A stretch of DNA of 64,000 nt. Source: Kitasatospora aureofaciens (GTDB lineage: Bacteria > Actinomycetota > Actinomycetes > Streptomycetales > Streptomycetaceae). Below, piece by piece: positions 43,690-53,436 of this stretch. Numbering within the stretch: the first letter of the stretch is position 1; each line of letters opens with the position of its first letter. Under the pieces are notes generated by a model, which saw only the letters and a list, made by a program, of their open reading frames with translations, was not told where the DNA came from and did not search any database. The stretch is taken from positions 372,001 through 436,000 of the forward strand of contig JODU01000001.1 in the NCBI GenBank assembly GCA_000720845.1. The letters are read 5' to 3'. A program made the translations under genes and the position numbers.

Positions 43690-46122
43690 TCAGCGTCCCA
43701 GGCGTCCGCGCACCATGCCGACCAGAGAGTTGACTTCCTCGATGCGCATGCGGCGGGCGGCGACGAAGAAGACCCCGAACAGCAGCACCCCGCCGGCCAG
43801 CAGCGCGGCGAACGATCCCAAGACGCCCTGTCCGAGCGCGCGGCTGATCGCGTAGCAGGCGGCGCCACTGAGCAGGGCGGCCGGTACGGATGCGATGCAC
43901 AGCCGGGCGTAGGTCCGCAGCACCCGGGCACCGTCCAGGTCCCCGCCCAGCCGCTTGCGCAGCCTGCGCCAGGCGATGCCCACGCCGATCACATAGGCCA
44001 GGCCGTAGCTGGCCGCCATGCCGACGACGGCCCAGCGCGAGGGCAGCAGGAGGTAACACAGGCCCGAGGCGGCGGCGTTGACCACGGCCACGATGACGGT
44101 GTTGTAGAAGGGCGTCCGGGTGTCCTCGTAGGCGTAGAAGGCGCGCAGGACGACGTACTGCACGGAGTACGGGATGAGACCGAGGCCGAAGGCCATCAGC
44201 ATGTAGCCCATGTTGGTGGCTTCGCTGGTGCCCGAGGAGCCGAACATCAGCGTGCACATCGGGATGCCGAGCGCGACGAAGCCAAAGGAGACGGGAACGA
44301 TCGCCACGGCCGTCGTGCGCAGGCCCTGCGAGATGTCGTCCCGGACCGCTCCCCCGTCCTCCTCCGATGCCGAGCGTGAGATACGGGGCAGCAGGGCGGC
44401 CATCAGCGAGACCGTGATGATGGCCTGCGGCAGTCCCCAGATCAGCTGTGCGTTGGCATAGGCCGCGAAGCCGGTGCCGTCGACGGGCGAGGCCTTGCCC
44501 GCCGCGGTGGAGAGCTGGATGACGATCATGGCGCCCGCCTGGTTGGCCAGAACGAACAGGACCGTCCACTTGGCGAGGGTGACGGCCTTGCCCAGCCCGT
44601 GTCCCCTCCAGTCGAAGCGCAGCCGGAGCCGGAAGCCCGTCTCCCGCAGGTAGGGAATCATGGCCAGGGACTGCACGATGAGGCCCAGCAGCACCCCGAT
44701 GCCGAGCAGACGCTCGCCCTCCGGCGGGATGCTCGTCACCTTCATCCCCGAGCTTTCCGCGGTGCCGTAGACCCAGATGAACATCCCGAGGGTCACGATG
44801 ATGACGATGTTGTTCAGGACCGGAGTCCACATCATCGCGCCGAACCTGCCGCGGGCGTTGAGGACCTGCCCCATCACCACGTGCAGACCCATGAAGAAGA
44901 TGGACGGCAGGAAGTAGCGGACGAACGTGATGCCGACCTCGTTGGCGGCCGGGTCACTGGCGACGGGGTTGGACAGCAGCCGGATCAGCAGGGGCGCGGC
45001 GAAGACCGTGATCACCGTCAGCGCGCCCAGCGCAACCATGACGAGGGTCAGGAGACGGTTGGCGTAGGCCTCGCCCCCGTCCTCGTCGTCCTTCATGGCG
45101 CGGACGAGCTGCGGAACGAAGACCGAGTTGAGGCCGCCGCCGACGGTGAGGATGTAGATCATCGTGGGCAACTGGTAGGCGACCTGGAAAGTGTCGCCGA
45201 GCAGCCCGACGCCCAGAGCCGAGACGATCAGCGCCGACCGGATGAACCCGGTGAGCCGCGACACCATCGTGCCCGCCGCCATCACGGCGCTCGACTTCAG
45301 CAGGCCCCCCGCGCGCCCGCCCTTCTTGGGCGCGGCCGGGGTGGCTGCGGGCGCGGGCTCCTGGAGCGGAGCCTCGGCCGCCTCGGGCGTGGGTGCCATC
45401 GCGTACTGGCCGGGTGCGGGCGCCGCGTGTTGTCCGTGCGCCGGAGCGTTCCCGTACTGCCCCTGTGCCGGAGCGGGATCGCCGTACTGGCCGTGTGCCG
45501 GAGCGTTCCCGTACGGGCCGGGCCCCTGGTGCCCGCCGTACTGCCCCGGGGCCGGCGTCGTGCCGTACTGCCCCGGCCCCGTCGGACCGCCGTACGGTCC
45601 CGGCGCCGGGGCCGGGGCGGGCACGGCCGCCTGGTCGTCGTACGAGGGGTGGCCGCCGCCCTGCTGCTGGTCGCGGAAGAGGTGCGCGAAGGCGTCCGGC
45701 TCGTGACGCTGCTCACCGGCCTGGCCGACCAGGTCGTCGACGCCCACGAACTGGGTGGTCCGAGGGTCGTCGCCGTACGGCAGGTACTGCGTCGGGCCCT
45801 CCGGTTCGGGGGCCGGGGGCGGGGCCCAGACGCGGGGGTCGGGGGCGTAGGGCGACTGGGAGGGCTGGGAGTACAGCGGCTGCTGAGGCGGGTAGGTGCC
45901 CGGGGGCGGAGGGGGATGCGCGGCGCGGTCGTAGAGCGCCTCGGTGACCGGGTCCTGGGCGGAGAGGTCCTGCGCCCGGTAGGGATCCTGGTCGTAGGCG
46001 TCCTGGAGGTACATGTCCGCGGGCTGCTGCGGCGGCGTCTGTCCGGGATCCGGCGGCGGACCCTGGGGGTGACCCGAGCCGTCCACGGCCTGACCGCGGT
46101 CACCGTCGTACGGCGCGTTCAT
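43690..46122 (-). CDS. murJ: Lipid II flippase MurJ (MviN)
   Basis: An 810-residue protein. A cytoplasmic N-terminal region of about 270 residues is Pro/Gln/Gly/Tyr-rich with repeats of the type GQYGNAPAHGQYG, then the MOP-fold membrane domain (from VMAAGTMVSRLTGFIRSALIVS) with about 14 helices and the MurJ-typical LVRAMKDDEDGGEAYANRLL loop. It moves lipid-linked peptidoglycan precursor across the membrane. The N-terminal extension is specific to actinomycetes. It lies between the DUF6049 and pseudokinase genes, all likely one operon with sigM. Confidence 0.95.
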   Translation of the reverse strand: MNAPYDGDRGQAVDGSGHPQGPPPDPGQTPPQQPADMYLQDAYDQDPYRAQDLSAQDPVTEALYDRAAHPPPPPGTYPPQQPLYSQPSQSPYAPDPRVWAPPPAPEPEGPTQYLPYGDDPRTTQFVGVDDLVGQAGEQRHEPDAFAHLFRDQQQGGGHPSYDDQAAVPAPAPAPGPYGGPTGPGQYGTTPAPGQYGGHQGPGPYGNAPAHGQYGDPAPAQGQYGNAPAHGQHAAPAPGQYAMAPTPEAAEAPLQEPAPAATPAAPKKGGRAGGLLKSSAVMAAGTMVSRLTGFIRSALIVSALGVGLLGDTFQVAYQLPTMIYILTVGGGLNSVFVPQLVRAMKDDEDGGEAYANRLLTLVMVALGALTVITVFAAPLLIRLLSNPVASDPAANEVGITFVRYFLPSIFFMGLHVVMGQVLNARGRFGAMMWTPVLNNIVIIVTLGMFIWVYGTAESSGMKVTSIPPEGERLLGIGVLLGLIVQSLAMIPYLRETGFRLRLRFDWRGHGLGKAVTLAKWTVLFVLANQAGAMIVIQLSTAAGKASPVDGTGFAAYANAQLIWGLPQAIITVSLMAALLPRISRSASEEDGGAVRDDISQGLRTTAVAIVPVSFGFVALGIPMCTLMFGSSGTSEATNMGYMLMAFGLGLIPYSVQYVVLRAFYAYEDTRTPFYNTVIVAVVNAAASGLCYLLLPSRWAVVGMAASYGLAYVIGVGIAWRRLRKRLGGDLDGARVLRTYARLCIASVPAALLSGAACYAISRALGQGVLGSFAALLAGGVLLFGVFFVAARRMRIEEVNSLVGMVRGRLGR

Positions 46123-46166
46123 GGTTACCCCACCTCATCGTCCCGGGCCGACCGGCCACGACATCC

Positions 46167-48572
46167 TCAACGGTCCACTCTCTCACCCGTGCCGGACGGG
46201 TCGGTGCTTTCCGCTGCGGTGTCCGGTGTCGGGTCACTCGGCTGCTCGGGGTCGCCTGCCCGGGCCGGTGCCGCGGACTCCTCCCTGAGACGCCCCTCGG
46301 GCCCCTCCGGGTTCTCCGGGCCGTTCTCGGAGTCGTCCGAGGCCTCCGGCTCATCGGAGTCGCCGTCCTCGCCCTTCTCGGCGGCACGGGCCGCGGCACG
46401 CTTGCGCTGCGTGTACATCCGGAACCCGGCGAGGACGAGCAGCAGGACGCCGCCGCCGATGACGAGCATCACCGTGGCCGTGATCTCGGTGACCTTCACG
46501 TCGAAGGTGACGGGCTCGCCGTACGGCCGCCCGTCCTTCGTGTACAGCTGGGCGATCACCGTCGCCCGGCCGTTGGCGTTGGCCGACGTGGTGAACTTCA
46601 CCGACTGGCTGTGGCCGCCGGAGACCGAGATCGGCTGCTCCTCGTAGTCGGCGCCGTCGATCTCGAGACGGGTCGGATTCATCGAGGTGAGCCGCAGGAC
46701 CAGAGGCCCCACGTCCTGCACGAGGTTGTTCTGGACCGTGACCGGGATCGTGGCGCTGCGGCCGGAGAGCTTCGTCTCCGACTTGTCGATCAGTCTGACC
46801 CGGCCGGCCAGTCCGTCGAGGTACGACTTCACTCCGGCGCGGAACGACTGCGCCTCGGCGGCCCGGCCGCGCCACGACACGGACATCTCCCGGTTCAGGG
46901 CGCGTCCGAAGGGGGTCACCACCCGGGACGGGTCCGAGAGCACGACCTTGAAGCTGTCCAGCGCGTCCTGCGTCCGCGCGCTCTCCACGAAGGCCGACCG
47001 GGGCAGCTCCTTCTTGCGCAGCGCCGACGGGTAGGAGGAGGTTCCCGGGATCTTGGTAGTGGCGTCCGGGTCCGGCTTGGCCGCGGAGGCCTCCGTCAGC
47101 TTCTGGGACTGGGACCAGGTGCCGCTCTGGAGGGCCCGCAGCCCCTCGGCCATCGCCCGTGCCTGACTCCCGGTGGGTGTCCGCTGGGGGGCGATGACGA
47201 CGCTGCGCTGCTTGCCGGTCTGCAGACCCAGGCCCAGGCTCTGGGCGAGGAAGCGCTGCACGGCGAGCGTGGACGCGGACGCGTTCGTCAGGTCGCCCTC
47301 GAAGGCCGTGGACATCCGGGCGTCCGCCACGACGGCCGTGGTGCCGCCGCCGATGGGACGGGCGGCGGACGGTGTGTAGGAGAGGCCGTTGGTCTCCTGG
47401 AGGCTGTCGCTGCGCGCGATCACCTTGTCGGCGCCCGCGGAGGTGGCGACCTTGACGATCGAGCGGTCGACCGCGCCGTCCACGGGCCAGGCGAAGTCGG
47501 TGTTCGGCTTCACATGGAGGATCGGCTCGACCGTGTTGTCGACGACGTCCGTCGCGTCCTTGAGCTGACTCAGCGAACCGGTGACATCCGTGCCGTTGTG
47601 GGCCAGGGACGCCAGGTCGGGGTCGGCGAACGGAAGGGCGACGACCTCCTTGTCGGCCACCGCGTCCTGCAGGTCGGCCAGCCACTGCTTGGCGACCGCC
47701 TGCTGAGTGCCGGCGGTGGTCTTGTCCCCGTCCCGGACGCGGTAGCTGCCCGTCATGGCGTCGACGGAGGCCAGCAGGTCCGGATCGACCACCCAGGTGA
47801 TGTCGAGGTCCTTGCCCAGTGCCACCATCTGGTTCAGGCGGCCGCCGGGGGAGATCTCCTTCGCCAGGTCGTTGTTGAGGAAGACCGGGGTCTGCTCCTC
47901 GTTGGGTCCCGTCTCGGCGGCCATGTGCGTCGTCGAGACAAGTGGCCACAGCGCCGTGGTCTTGGTCCGGGTGTCGGCCTCGTCGGGCTGCCACGGCAGG
48001 AAGGTCCGCTGGATGCCGAGGATCTGCTCCCACGGCTGCGCGGAGGTCTCACCGGACAGCGAGACGGCGAATTCGTAGACGCCGTCGTTGCCGAGGTTCA
48101 GATCGTCGACCGGCACGGAGATGTTGAAGTGCTCGGCGACACCGGGGGCGAGCTTGGAGAACTTCTCGGTGTACTTGTCGTCGATCTCCGGGGAGATGGA
48201 ACCCTGGAGATCGTCGCTGTCCTTGGCGATCGCGTCGACCGAAGAACGGGTGTCCACCGGTGGGCCCACGCGCAGGCCCACATGGGCGTCGGTGACGGCC
48301 TGCTTGCCGCGGTTGGTCACGGTGCCCGACACGGTCACCGTGTCCCCGTCCGTGGGCGCGGAGGGGGTGAGCGAGTCGACGGCCACGGCCACCGAACCCG
48401 AGTCGGAGTCGGTCAGGGCGGCGGTCGCCTCTTCGGCGTGCGCCGCGCCGGCGGCGGGCAGCTGGACCAGGCCGGCCAGCAGCGGCGCCCCGGCGAGCAG
48501 TGCCGTGGTGCGCCGCAGCCACCGGCGGGCAGGTGAGGCACTGGTCCCCTGGAAGTCTGCCGCCTCGGCCAC
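46167..48572 (-). CDS. DUF6049 secreted/membrane-anchored protein (Rv3909-like)
   Basis: An 801-residue protein with a signal peptide (RRWLRRTTALLAGAPLLAGLVQ, cleavage likely after AHA-EE), a long extracytoplasmic part with Ig-like beta segments (DTVTVSGTVTNRGKQAVTDAHVGLRV) and a C-terminal transmembrane helix (ATVMLVIGGGVLLLVLAGF) with a basic then acidic cytoplasmic tail. It is the conserved companion of murJ in Actinobacteria; function unknown, probably in cell-wall synthesis. GTG 48572 is the start. A divergent promoter region of 225 bp separates it from the CCA gene. Confidence 0.85.
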   Translation of the reverse strand: MAEAADFQGTSASPARRWLRRTTALLAGAPLLAGLVQLPAAGAAHAEEATAALTDSDSGSVAVAVDSLTPSAPTDGDTVTVSGTVTNRGKQAVTDAHVGLRVGPPVDTRSSVDAIAKDSDDLQGSISPEIDDKYTEKFSKLAPGVAEHFNISVPVDDLNLGNDGVYEFAVSLSGETSAQPWEQILGIQRTFLPWQPDEADTRTKTTALWPLVSTTHMAAETGPNEEQTPVFLNNDLAKEISPGGRLNQMVALGKDLDITWVVDPDLLASVDAMTGSYRVRDGDKTTAGTQQAVAKQWLADLQDAVADKEVVALPFADPDLASLAHNGTDVTGSLSQLKDATDVVDNTVEPILHVKPNTDFAWPVDGAVDRSIVKVATSAGADKVIARSDSLQETNGLSYTPSAARPIGGGTTAVVADARMSTAFEGDLTNASASTLAVQRFLAQSLGLGLQTGKQRSVVIAPQRTPTGSQARAMAEGLRALQSGTWSQSQKLTEASAAKPDPDATTKIPGTSSYPSALRKKELPRSAFVESARTQDALDSFKVVLSDPSRVVTPFGRALNREMSVSWRGRAAEAQSFRAGVKSYLDGLAGRVRLIDKSETKLSGRSATIPVTVQNNLVQDVGPLVLRLTSMNPTRLEIDGADYEEQPISVSGGHSQSVKFTTSANANGRATVIAQLYTKDGRPYGEPVTFDVKVTEITATVMLVIGGGVLLLVLAGFRMYTQRKRAAARAAEKGEDGDSDEPEASDDSENGPENPEGPEGRLREESAAPARAGDPEQPSDPTPDTAAESTDPSGTGERVDR

Positions 48573-48797
48573 GCGCTCGCCCGTCCCTCGTCGTGATCAG
48601 TGGTCGTCGGAATGTGCGTCCACGCATGGTAACGATGTGCGCCGAGGGGAAGTGCCGCGGAGTACGCCACAAGATCCGCGGCCGGGCCGGGCTTCCCGCT
48701 ATGTGCGTCTATAAAGGGAGCGGTACGGAAGCGGGGGATTCGGTGCGCGATCAAACGGGGCGCCTGTCTCCGCCCGGGCCACGTACCCTGTTCTGTT

Positions 48798-50243
48798 GTG
48801 CCCAACGCCAACGAAGTCAGCCCCAGCGCCCTGAGCCAGGAGCAGCAGCGCACGGTGAGTGAGCCGCTGCGGATCGCCCCTGTCGCCGACGATCTCGCCC
48901 GCCGCTTCCAGGAGGCCGGGTTCTCGCTCGCCCTGGTCGGCGGCTCGGTCCGGGACGCCTTGCTCGGGCGGCTCGGCAACGACCTGGACTTCACGACCGA
49001 CGCCCGCCCCCAGGACGTACTGAAGATCATGCGTCCCTGGGCGGACGCGGTCTGGGAGGTCGGGATCGCCTTCGGCACGGTTGGGGGGCAGAAGGACGGC
49101 TGGCAGATCGAGGTGACCACCTACCGGTCGGAAGCGTACGACCGCACCTCGCGCAAGCCCGAGGTGTCCTACGGGGACTCCATCGAGGAGGACCTCGTCC
49201 GGCGTGACTTCACGGTGAACGCGATGGCCGTCGCGCTTCCGGAGAAGGCGTTCATCGACCCGCACGGCGGACTCGACGACCTCGCGGCCCGCGTGCTGCG
49301 CACCCCCGGAACCCCCGAGGACTCGTTCTCGGACGACCCGCTCCGGATGATGCGGGCCGCGCGCTTCGCCGCACAGCTCGACTTCGAGGTGGCGCCGGAG
49401 GTCGTCAAGGCCATGCACGACATGGCCGGGCGCATCGACATCGTCTCCGCCGAACGGGTCCGGGACGAGCTGAACAAGCTCATCCTCTCCCCCCACCCGC
49501 GCAAGGGACTGAGTCTGCTGGTGGAGACGGGCCTCGCCGAGCGGGTCCTGCCCGAGCTGCCGGCCCTGCGGCTGGAGCGTGACGAGCACCACCGGCACAA
49601 GGACGTCTACGACCACACACTCATCGTCCTGGAGCAGGCGATGGCCCTGGAGAGCGAGGGGCCCGACCTCACCCTCCGGCTGGCCGCGCTGCTCCACGAC
49701 ATCGGCAAGCCGCGCACCCGTCGCTTCGAGAAGGACGGCAGGGTCTCGTTCCACCACCACGAGGTGGTCGGGGCCAAGATGACGAAGAAGCGCATGATCG
49801 CGCTCAAGTACTCCAACGAGCTGGTGAAGGACGTCTCGCGCCTGGTCGAGCTGCATCTGCGCTTCCACGGCTACGGCACGGGTGAGTGGACGGACTCCGC
49901 GGTCCGCCGCTACGTCCGGGACGCAGGACCGCTGCTCGACCGTCTCCACAAGCTGACGCGGTCGGACTGCACGACGCGGAACAAGCGCAAGGCCGCGGCC
50001 CTCTCCCGTGCGTACGACGGCCTGGAGGAACGGATCGCGCAGCTTCAGCAGCAGGAGGAGCTGGACGCGATCCGTCCGGACCTGGACGGCAACCAGATCA
50101 TGGAGATCCTCGGCATCCGCCCCGGGCCGGCCGTCGGGCAGGCGTACAAGCACCTGCTGGAGCTTCGCCTGGAACACGGGCCGATGGAGTACGACGCGGC
50201 GGTGGCGGCGCTGAAGGAGTGGTGGGCCGTTCAGGCGTCGTGA
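48798..50243 (+). CDS. cca: CCA tRNA nucleotidyltransferase (PcnA-like)
   Basis: A 481-residue class II nucleotidyltransferase that builds or repairs tRNA CCA ends. Catalytic LVGGSVRDALLGRLGNDLDFTTDA (GGxVRD and DxD), template region RRDFTVNAMA, ERVRDELNKL, and a C-terminal HD domain (HHRHKDVYDHTL ... LAALLHDIGKP). It may also be the poly(A)-adding enzyme annotated pcnA in mycobacteria (Rv3907), which lies in the same place. GTG 48798. Confidence 0.95.
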   Translation: MPNANEVSPSALSQEQQRTVSEPLRIAPVADDLARRFQEAGFSLALVGGSVRDALLGRLGNDLDFTTDARPQDVLKIMRPWADAVWEVGIAFGTVGGQKDGWQIEVTTYRSEAYDRTSRKPEVSYGDSIEEDLVRRDFTVNAMAVALPEKAFIDPHGGLDDLAARVLRTPGTPEDSFSDDPLRMMRAARFAAQLDFEVAPEVVKAMHDMAGRIDIVSAERVRDELNKLILSPHPRKGLSLLVETGLAERVLPELPALRLERDEHHRHKDVYDHTLIVLEQAMALESEGPDLTLRLAALLHDIGKPRTRRFEKDGRVSFHHHEVVGAKMTKKRMIALKYSNELVKDVSRLVELHLRFHGYGTGEWTDSAVRRYVRDAGPLLDRLHKLTRSDCTTRNKRKAAALSRAYDGLEERIAQLQQQEELDAIRPDLDGNQIMEILGIRPGPAVGQAYKHLLELRLEHGPMEYDAAVAALKEWWAVQAS

Positions 50244-50260
50244 CCCGGAGGTGACGGACA

Positions 50261-50302
50261 GGCGAAGGGGCGATGTTTCACGTGAAACATCGCCCCTTCG
50301 CC
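50261..50302. terminator. Perfect 42-bp palindrome: terminator with parS at its centre
   Basis: Positions 50261-50281 are the exact reverse complement of 50282-50302. The middle 14 bp (50275-50288) are parS. The palindrome lies between the convergent cca and LppU-like genes, so it probably stops transcription from both sides and binds ParB. Confidence 0.85.
50275..50288. other. parS centromere site 6
   Basis: Perfect 14-bp parS at the centre of the 42-bp palindrome. Confidence 0.95.
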
Positions 50303-50317
50303 GTGTGAGACTGCGCC

Positions 50318-50845
50318 CTACTTGTCCTTCAGGCAGAGCAGGAAGTCACTGCCGCTGCCGCTCTCGGTGTAGGAGTACTGGAAGTCCTTGGCCGCTTCCG
50401 TGCACTTGCTCTCAGCGGTGAGAGCGGAGTAGGACCCCTTGATCTTCGCCAGCACCACGTACTGGGCCTTCGAGTCGCCGCAGTCGACGACCTCGAGGTC
50501 CGGGTCGGTGTCGCTGGTGCTGCCGCGGTGCATGCAGTCGCCGACCGCGGCCGTGTCGGCGTCGTCCCGACTGGCGATGTAACCGCCGACCGCGACACCC
50601 ACGACGACCACCGCGATGACGATGTTCTTGATCGTCTTGAAGCTCGGCTTGCGGCGGGCCGGCTGCGGCGGCACCGGAGCGTACGGGGCACCCTGCTGCG
50701 GAAAACCGGGCTGACCGGGCTGGCCGGCCTGCTGCGGGAAGCCCGGCTGCCCCTGGGCGTAGGGGTTCTGCCCCTGGGGCTGCTGCGGAGCCTGCGGCTG
50801 GTTCTGCGCGAACGGGTTGCCCTGAGGCGGCGGCTGGGTGGTCAC
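50318..50845 (-). CDS. LppU/SCO3897-family membrane protein
   Basis: A 175-residue protein: a Pro/Gln/Gly-rich cytoplasmic N-terminus, one transmembrane helix (TIKNIVIAVVVVGVAVGGYIAS), and an external domain with four cysteines (GDCMHRG, VDCGDSK, SKCTEAA, LLCLKDK) that should form two disulfides. Position and content match the family named after S. coelicolor SCO3897 and mycobacterial LppU. GTG 50845 has GGGGGA-type sequence just before; the frame stays open upstream to 51001. Function unknown. Confidence 0.85.
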   Translation of the reverse strand: MTTQPPPQGNPFAQNQPQAPQQPQGQNPYAQGQPGFPQQAGQPGQPGFPQQGAPYAPVPPQPARRKPSFKTIKNIVIAVVVVGVAVGGYIASRDDADTAAVGDCMHRGSTSDTDPDLEVVDCGDSKAQYVVLAKIKGSYSALTAESKCTEAAKDFQYSYTESGSGSDFLLCLKDK

Positions 50846-50951
50846 TGGGGGTCCCCCTGAAATAGATGCGTGTCGCGGACATGCCGCGAGATAAGACGCA
50901 CGTAAGCTACCGGGTCCCACTGACAACTCCGTAGCCCGGTGGGGCTCTGTG

Positions 50952-52229
50952 TCACTGATGTGACAGTTGCCGGCTCTCAAACCGGGCCATAGCTGCCGCA
51001 ACCACTCCGTAGATCACGGAGACTGTCAGGACCAGCGGTACCGACCGGCCGTCGGGCGGCAGCATGAGCGCGGCCACCCCGGCCGCGCCGACGAAGGCCA
51101 CGTTGAACAGGACGTCGTAGACGGAGAAGATCCGGCCCCGGAAGCTGTCGTCGACCGAGGACTGCACGACCGTGTCGGTCGCGATCTTCGCCCCCTGTGT
51201 GGTCAGGCCCAACACGAACGCGGCGGCGAGCAGGGGCGCCGTGGCGAACGGCAGGCCCAGCGCCGGCACCAGCACGGTGGCGACCGCCGCGCACACGGCC
51301 ATCCAGCGGCCGGGCCCCAGCCGTCCCGCCGCCCAGGGGGTGACCACCGCCGCCGCGAAGAAGCCCGCCCCGGAGACCCCCAGCGCCAGCCCCAGCAAGG
51401 CGAGCCCCTCCTCCGTGTCCGAGGTCAGGGAGTACCGGCACAGCATCAACAGCATGACCAGCAGGGCGCCGTAGCAGAACCGCATCAGCGTCATGCCCGC
51501 GAGCGCCCAGGTCGCTTCCCGGCGGGCGGGTGCCGCGAGGTGGCGTACGCCCGCCACCAGGTCGCGGGCGGCGCCGGTGAGCGCCGAGGCCAGCCTGGGC
51601 GGTACGCGAGCCGGGTCGGGACCGAGCAGTTCCACGGCGATCCGCAGCGACGCCAGTGCCCCGCACAGGTAGAGGGTGGCGCCGAGCAGCACCACGGCGG
51701 CGTCGGAGTCCGAGACCACGAGGCGCACGACGAAGGCGAGGCCGCCGCCCGCGGTGGCGGCCAGGGTGCCGGCTGTCGGGGAGAGCGAGTTGGCGATCAC
51801 CAGGCGATCGGCGTCGACCACCCGGGGCAGCGCGGCGGACAGGCCCGCGAGGACGAAGCGGTTGACGGCCGTGACGCAGAGCGCCGAGACGTAGAAGAGC
51901 CAGTCGGGGACGGAAGCGATCATCAGCACCGCGGTCACCGAGGCCAGCCCGGCGCGCAGCAGATTGCCGTACAGGAAGACCTGACGGCGGCGCCAGCGGT
52001 CCAGGAGGACCCCGGCGAAGGGGCCCACCAGGGAGTAGGGGAGCAGCAGCACCGCCATCGCGGAGGCGATCGCGGCGGGCGAGGTCTGTTTCTCCGGCGA
52101 GAAGACGACGTAGGTGGCGAGCGCGACCTGGTAGACGCCGTCGGCCCCCTGGGAGAGCAGGCGGACGGCGAGCAGGCGCCGGAACCCCTTCAGGCGCAGC
52201 AGGACGCGCAGGTCACGGACGACGGCCAT
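50952..52229 (-). CDS. MFS transporter
   Basis: A 425-residue protein with about 12 hydrophobic helices. The loop after helix 2 reads GVLLDRWRRRQVFLYGN, the major-facilitator signature G-x3-D-R-x-R-R/K. It resembles exporters of the DHA3/enterobactin-exporter type with long loops; substrate unknown. ATG 52229 is chosen (MAVVRDLRVLL); a longer frame to 52268 overlaps a terminator hairpin. SCO3898 is the equivalent gene. Confidence 0.88.
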   Translation of the reverse strand: MAVVRDLRVLLRLKGFRRLLAVRLLSQGADGVYQVALATYVVFSPEKQTSPAAIASAMAVLLLPYSLVGPFAGVLLDRWRRRQVFLYGNLLRAGLASVTAVLMIASVPDWLFYVSALCVTAVNRFVLAGLSAALPRVVDADRLVIANSLSPTAGTLAATAGGGLAFVVRLVVSDSDAAVVLLGATLYLCGALASLRIAVELLGPDPARVPPRLASALTGAARDLVAGVRHLAAPARREATWALAGMTLMRFCYGALLVMLLMLCRYSLTSDTEEGLALLGLALGVSGAGFFAAAVVTPWAAGRLGPGRWMAVCAAVATVLVPALGLPFATAPLLAAAFVLGLTTQGAKIATDTVVQSSVDDSFRGRIFSVYDVLFNVAFVGAAGVAALMLPPDGRSVPLVLTVSVIYGVVAAAMARFESRQLSHQ

Positions 52230-52254
52230 GGGGCACAGCCTCACATACGGGAAA

Positions 52255-52282
52255 GGTCCCCGGGTCATGCGACCCGGGGACC
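52255..52282 (-). terminator. Terminator of the inositol phosphate synthase gene
   Basis: A perfect 12-bp stem (52255-52266 with 52271-52282), loop ATGC, followed on the minus strand by TTTC, 28 bp after the stop of the ino1 gene. Confidence 0.85.
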
Positions 52283-52309
52283 CCTCGGCAGACCGGGGTC
52301 AGCGGCTGC

Positions 52310-53392
52310 TCAGCGCTCGACCTCGCCCGCGATGAACTTCTCGACGTTGGCGCGGGCCTCGTCGTCGAAGTACTGAACCGGCGGGGACTTCATGAAGTAG
52401 CTCGACGCCGACAGGATCGGACCGCCGATGCCGCGGTCCTTGGCGATCTTCGCGGCGCGCAGGGCGTCGATGATGACACCGGCCGAGTTCGGCGAGTCCC
52501 AGACCTCGAGCTTGTACTCCAGGTTCAGCGGGACGTCACCGAAGGCGCGGCCCTCGAGGCGGACGTAGGCCCACTTGCGGTCGTCCAGCCAGGCGACGTA
52601 GTCGGACGGGCCGATGTGGACGTTGTCCGCACCCAGGTCGCGGTCGGGGATCTGGGAGGTGACGGCCTGCGTCTTGGAGATCTTCTTGGACTCCAGGCGC
52701 TCGCGCTCGAGCATGTTCTTGAAGTCCATGTTGCCGCCGACGTTCAGCTGCATCGTGCGGTCCAGGACGACGCCCCGGTCCTCGAACAGCTTCGCCATGA
52801 CGCGGTGCGTGATGGTGGCGCCGACCTGCGACTTGATGTCGTCGCCGACGATCGGGACGCCCGCCTCGGTGAACTTGTCGGCCCACTCCTTGGTGCCGGC
52901 GATGAAGACCGGAAGGGCGTTGACGAAGGCGACTTTGGCGTCGATGGCGCACTGGGCGTAGTACTTCGCCGCGGCCTCGGAACCCACGGGCAGGTAGCAG
53001 ACGAGCACGTCGACCTGCTTGTCCTTGAGGACCTGGACGATGTCGACCGGCGCCTCGTCGGACTCCTCGATGGTCTGGCGGTAGTACTTGCCCAGACCGT
53101 CGTACGTGTGGCCGCGCTGGACCTGGACGCCGCTGTTCGGCACGTCGCAGATCTTGATGGTGTTGTTCTCGGAGGCGCCGATGGCGTCCGCGAGATCCAG
53201 GCCGACCTTCTTGGCGTCCACGTCGAAGGCGGCGACGAACTCGATGTCACTGACGTGGTAGTCGCCGAACTGGACGTGCATCAGGCCGGGGACCTTGGCC
53301 GCCGGGTCGGCGTCCTTGTAGTACTCGACGCCCTGCACCAGCGATGCGGCGCAGTTGCCCACACCGACGATGGCTACGCGAACCGAACCCAT
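52310..53392 (-). CDS. ino1: Inositol-3-phosphate synthase
   Basis: A 360-residue NAD-dependent enzyme converting glucose 6-phosphate to 1L-myo-inositol 1-phosphate, the start of mycothiol and phosphatidylinositol synthesis. NAD-binding VAIVGVGNCAASLVQG, then DVLVCYLPVGSEAA, GDDIKSQVGATITHRV, and LNVGGNMDFKNM with active-site lysine in the SKKISKTQAV segment. ATG 53392 with GGGAGC upstream; a frame to 53440 overlaps the PadR gene end. It lies 44 bp after the PadR gene, which probably controls it. Confidence 0.93.
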   Translation of the reverse strand: MGSVRVAIVGVGNCAASLVQGVEYYKDADPAAKVPGLMHVQFGDYHVSDIEFVAAFDVDAKKVGLDLADAIGASENNTIKICDVPNSGVQVQRGHTYDGLGKYYRQTIEESDEAPVDIVQVLKDKQVDVLVCYLPVGSEAAAKYYAQCAIDAKVAFVNALPVFIAGTKEWADKFTEAGVPIVGDDIKSQVGATITHRVMAKLFEDRGVVLDRTMQLNVGGNMDFKNMLERERLESKKISKTQAVTSQIPDRDLGADNVHIGPSDYVAWLDDRKWAYVRLEGRAFGDVPLNLEYKLEVWDSPNSAGVIIDALRAAKIAKDRGIGGPILSASSYFMKSPPVQYFDDEARANVEKFIAGEVER

Positions 53393-53436
53393 TCCGGTTG
53401 CTCCCTGTGTGTACGAGTGAGGCCCTGACTGGGCGC

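Noticed and set aside
50846..51001. Longer start for the LppU-like protein
   Set aside because: The added 52 residues have no family-like sequence and no ribosome site; GTG 50845 begins the typical Pro/Gln-rich tail.
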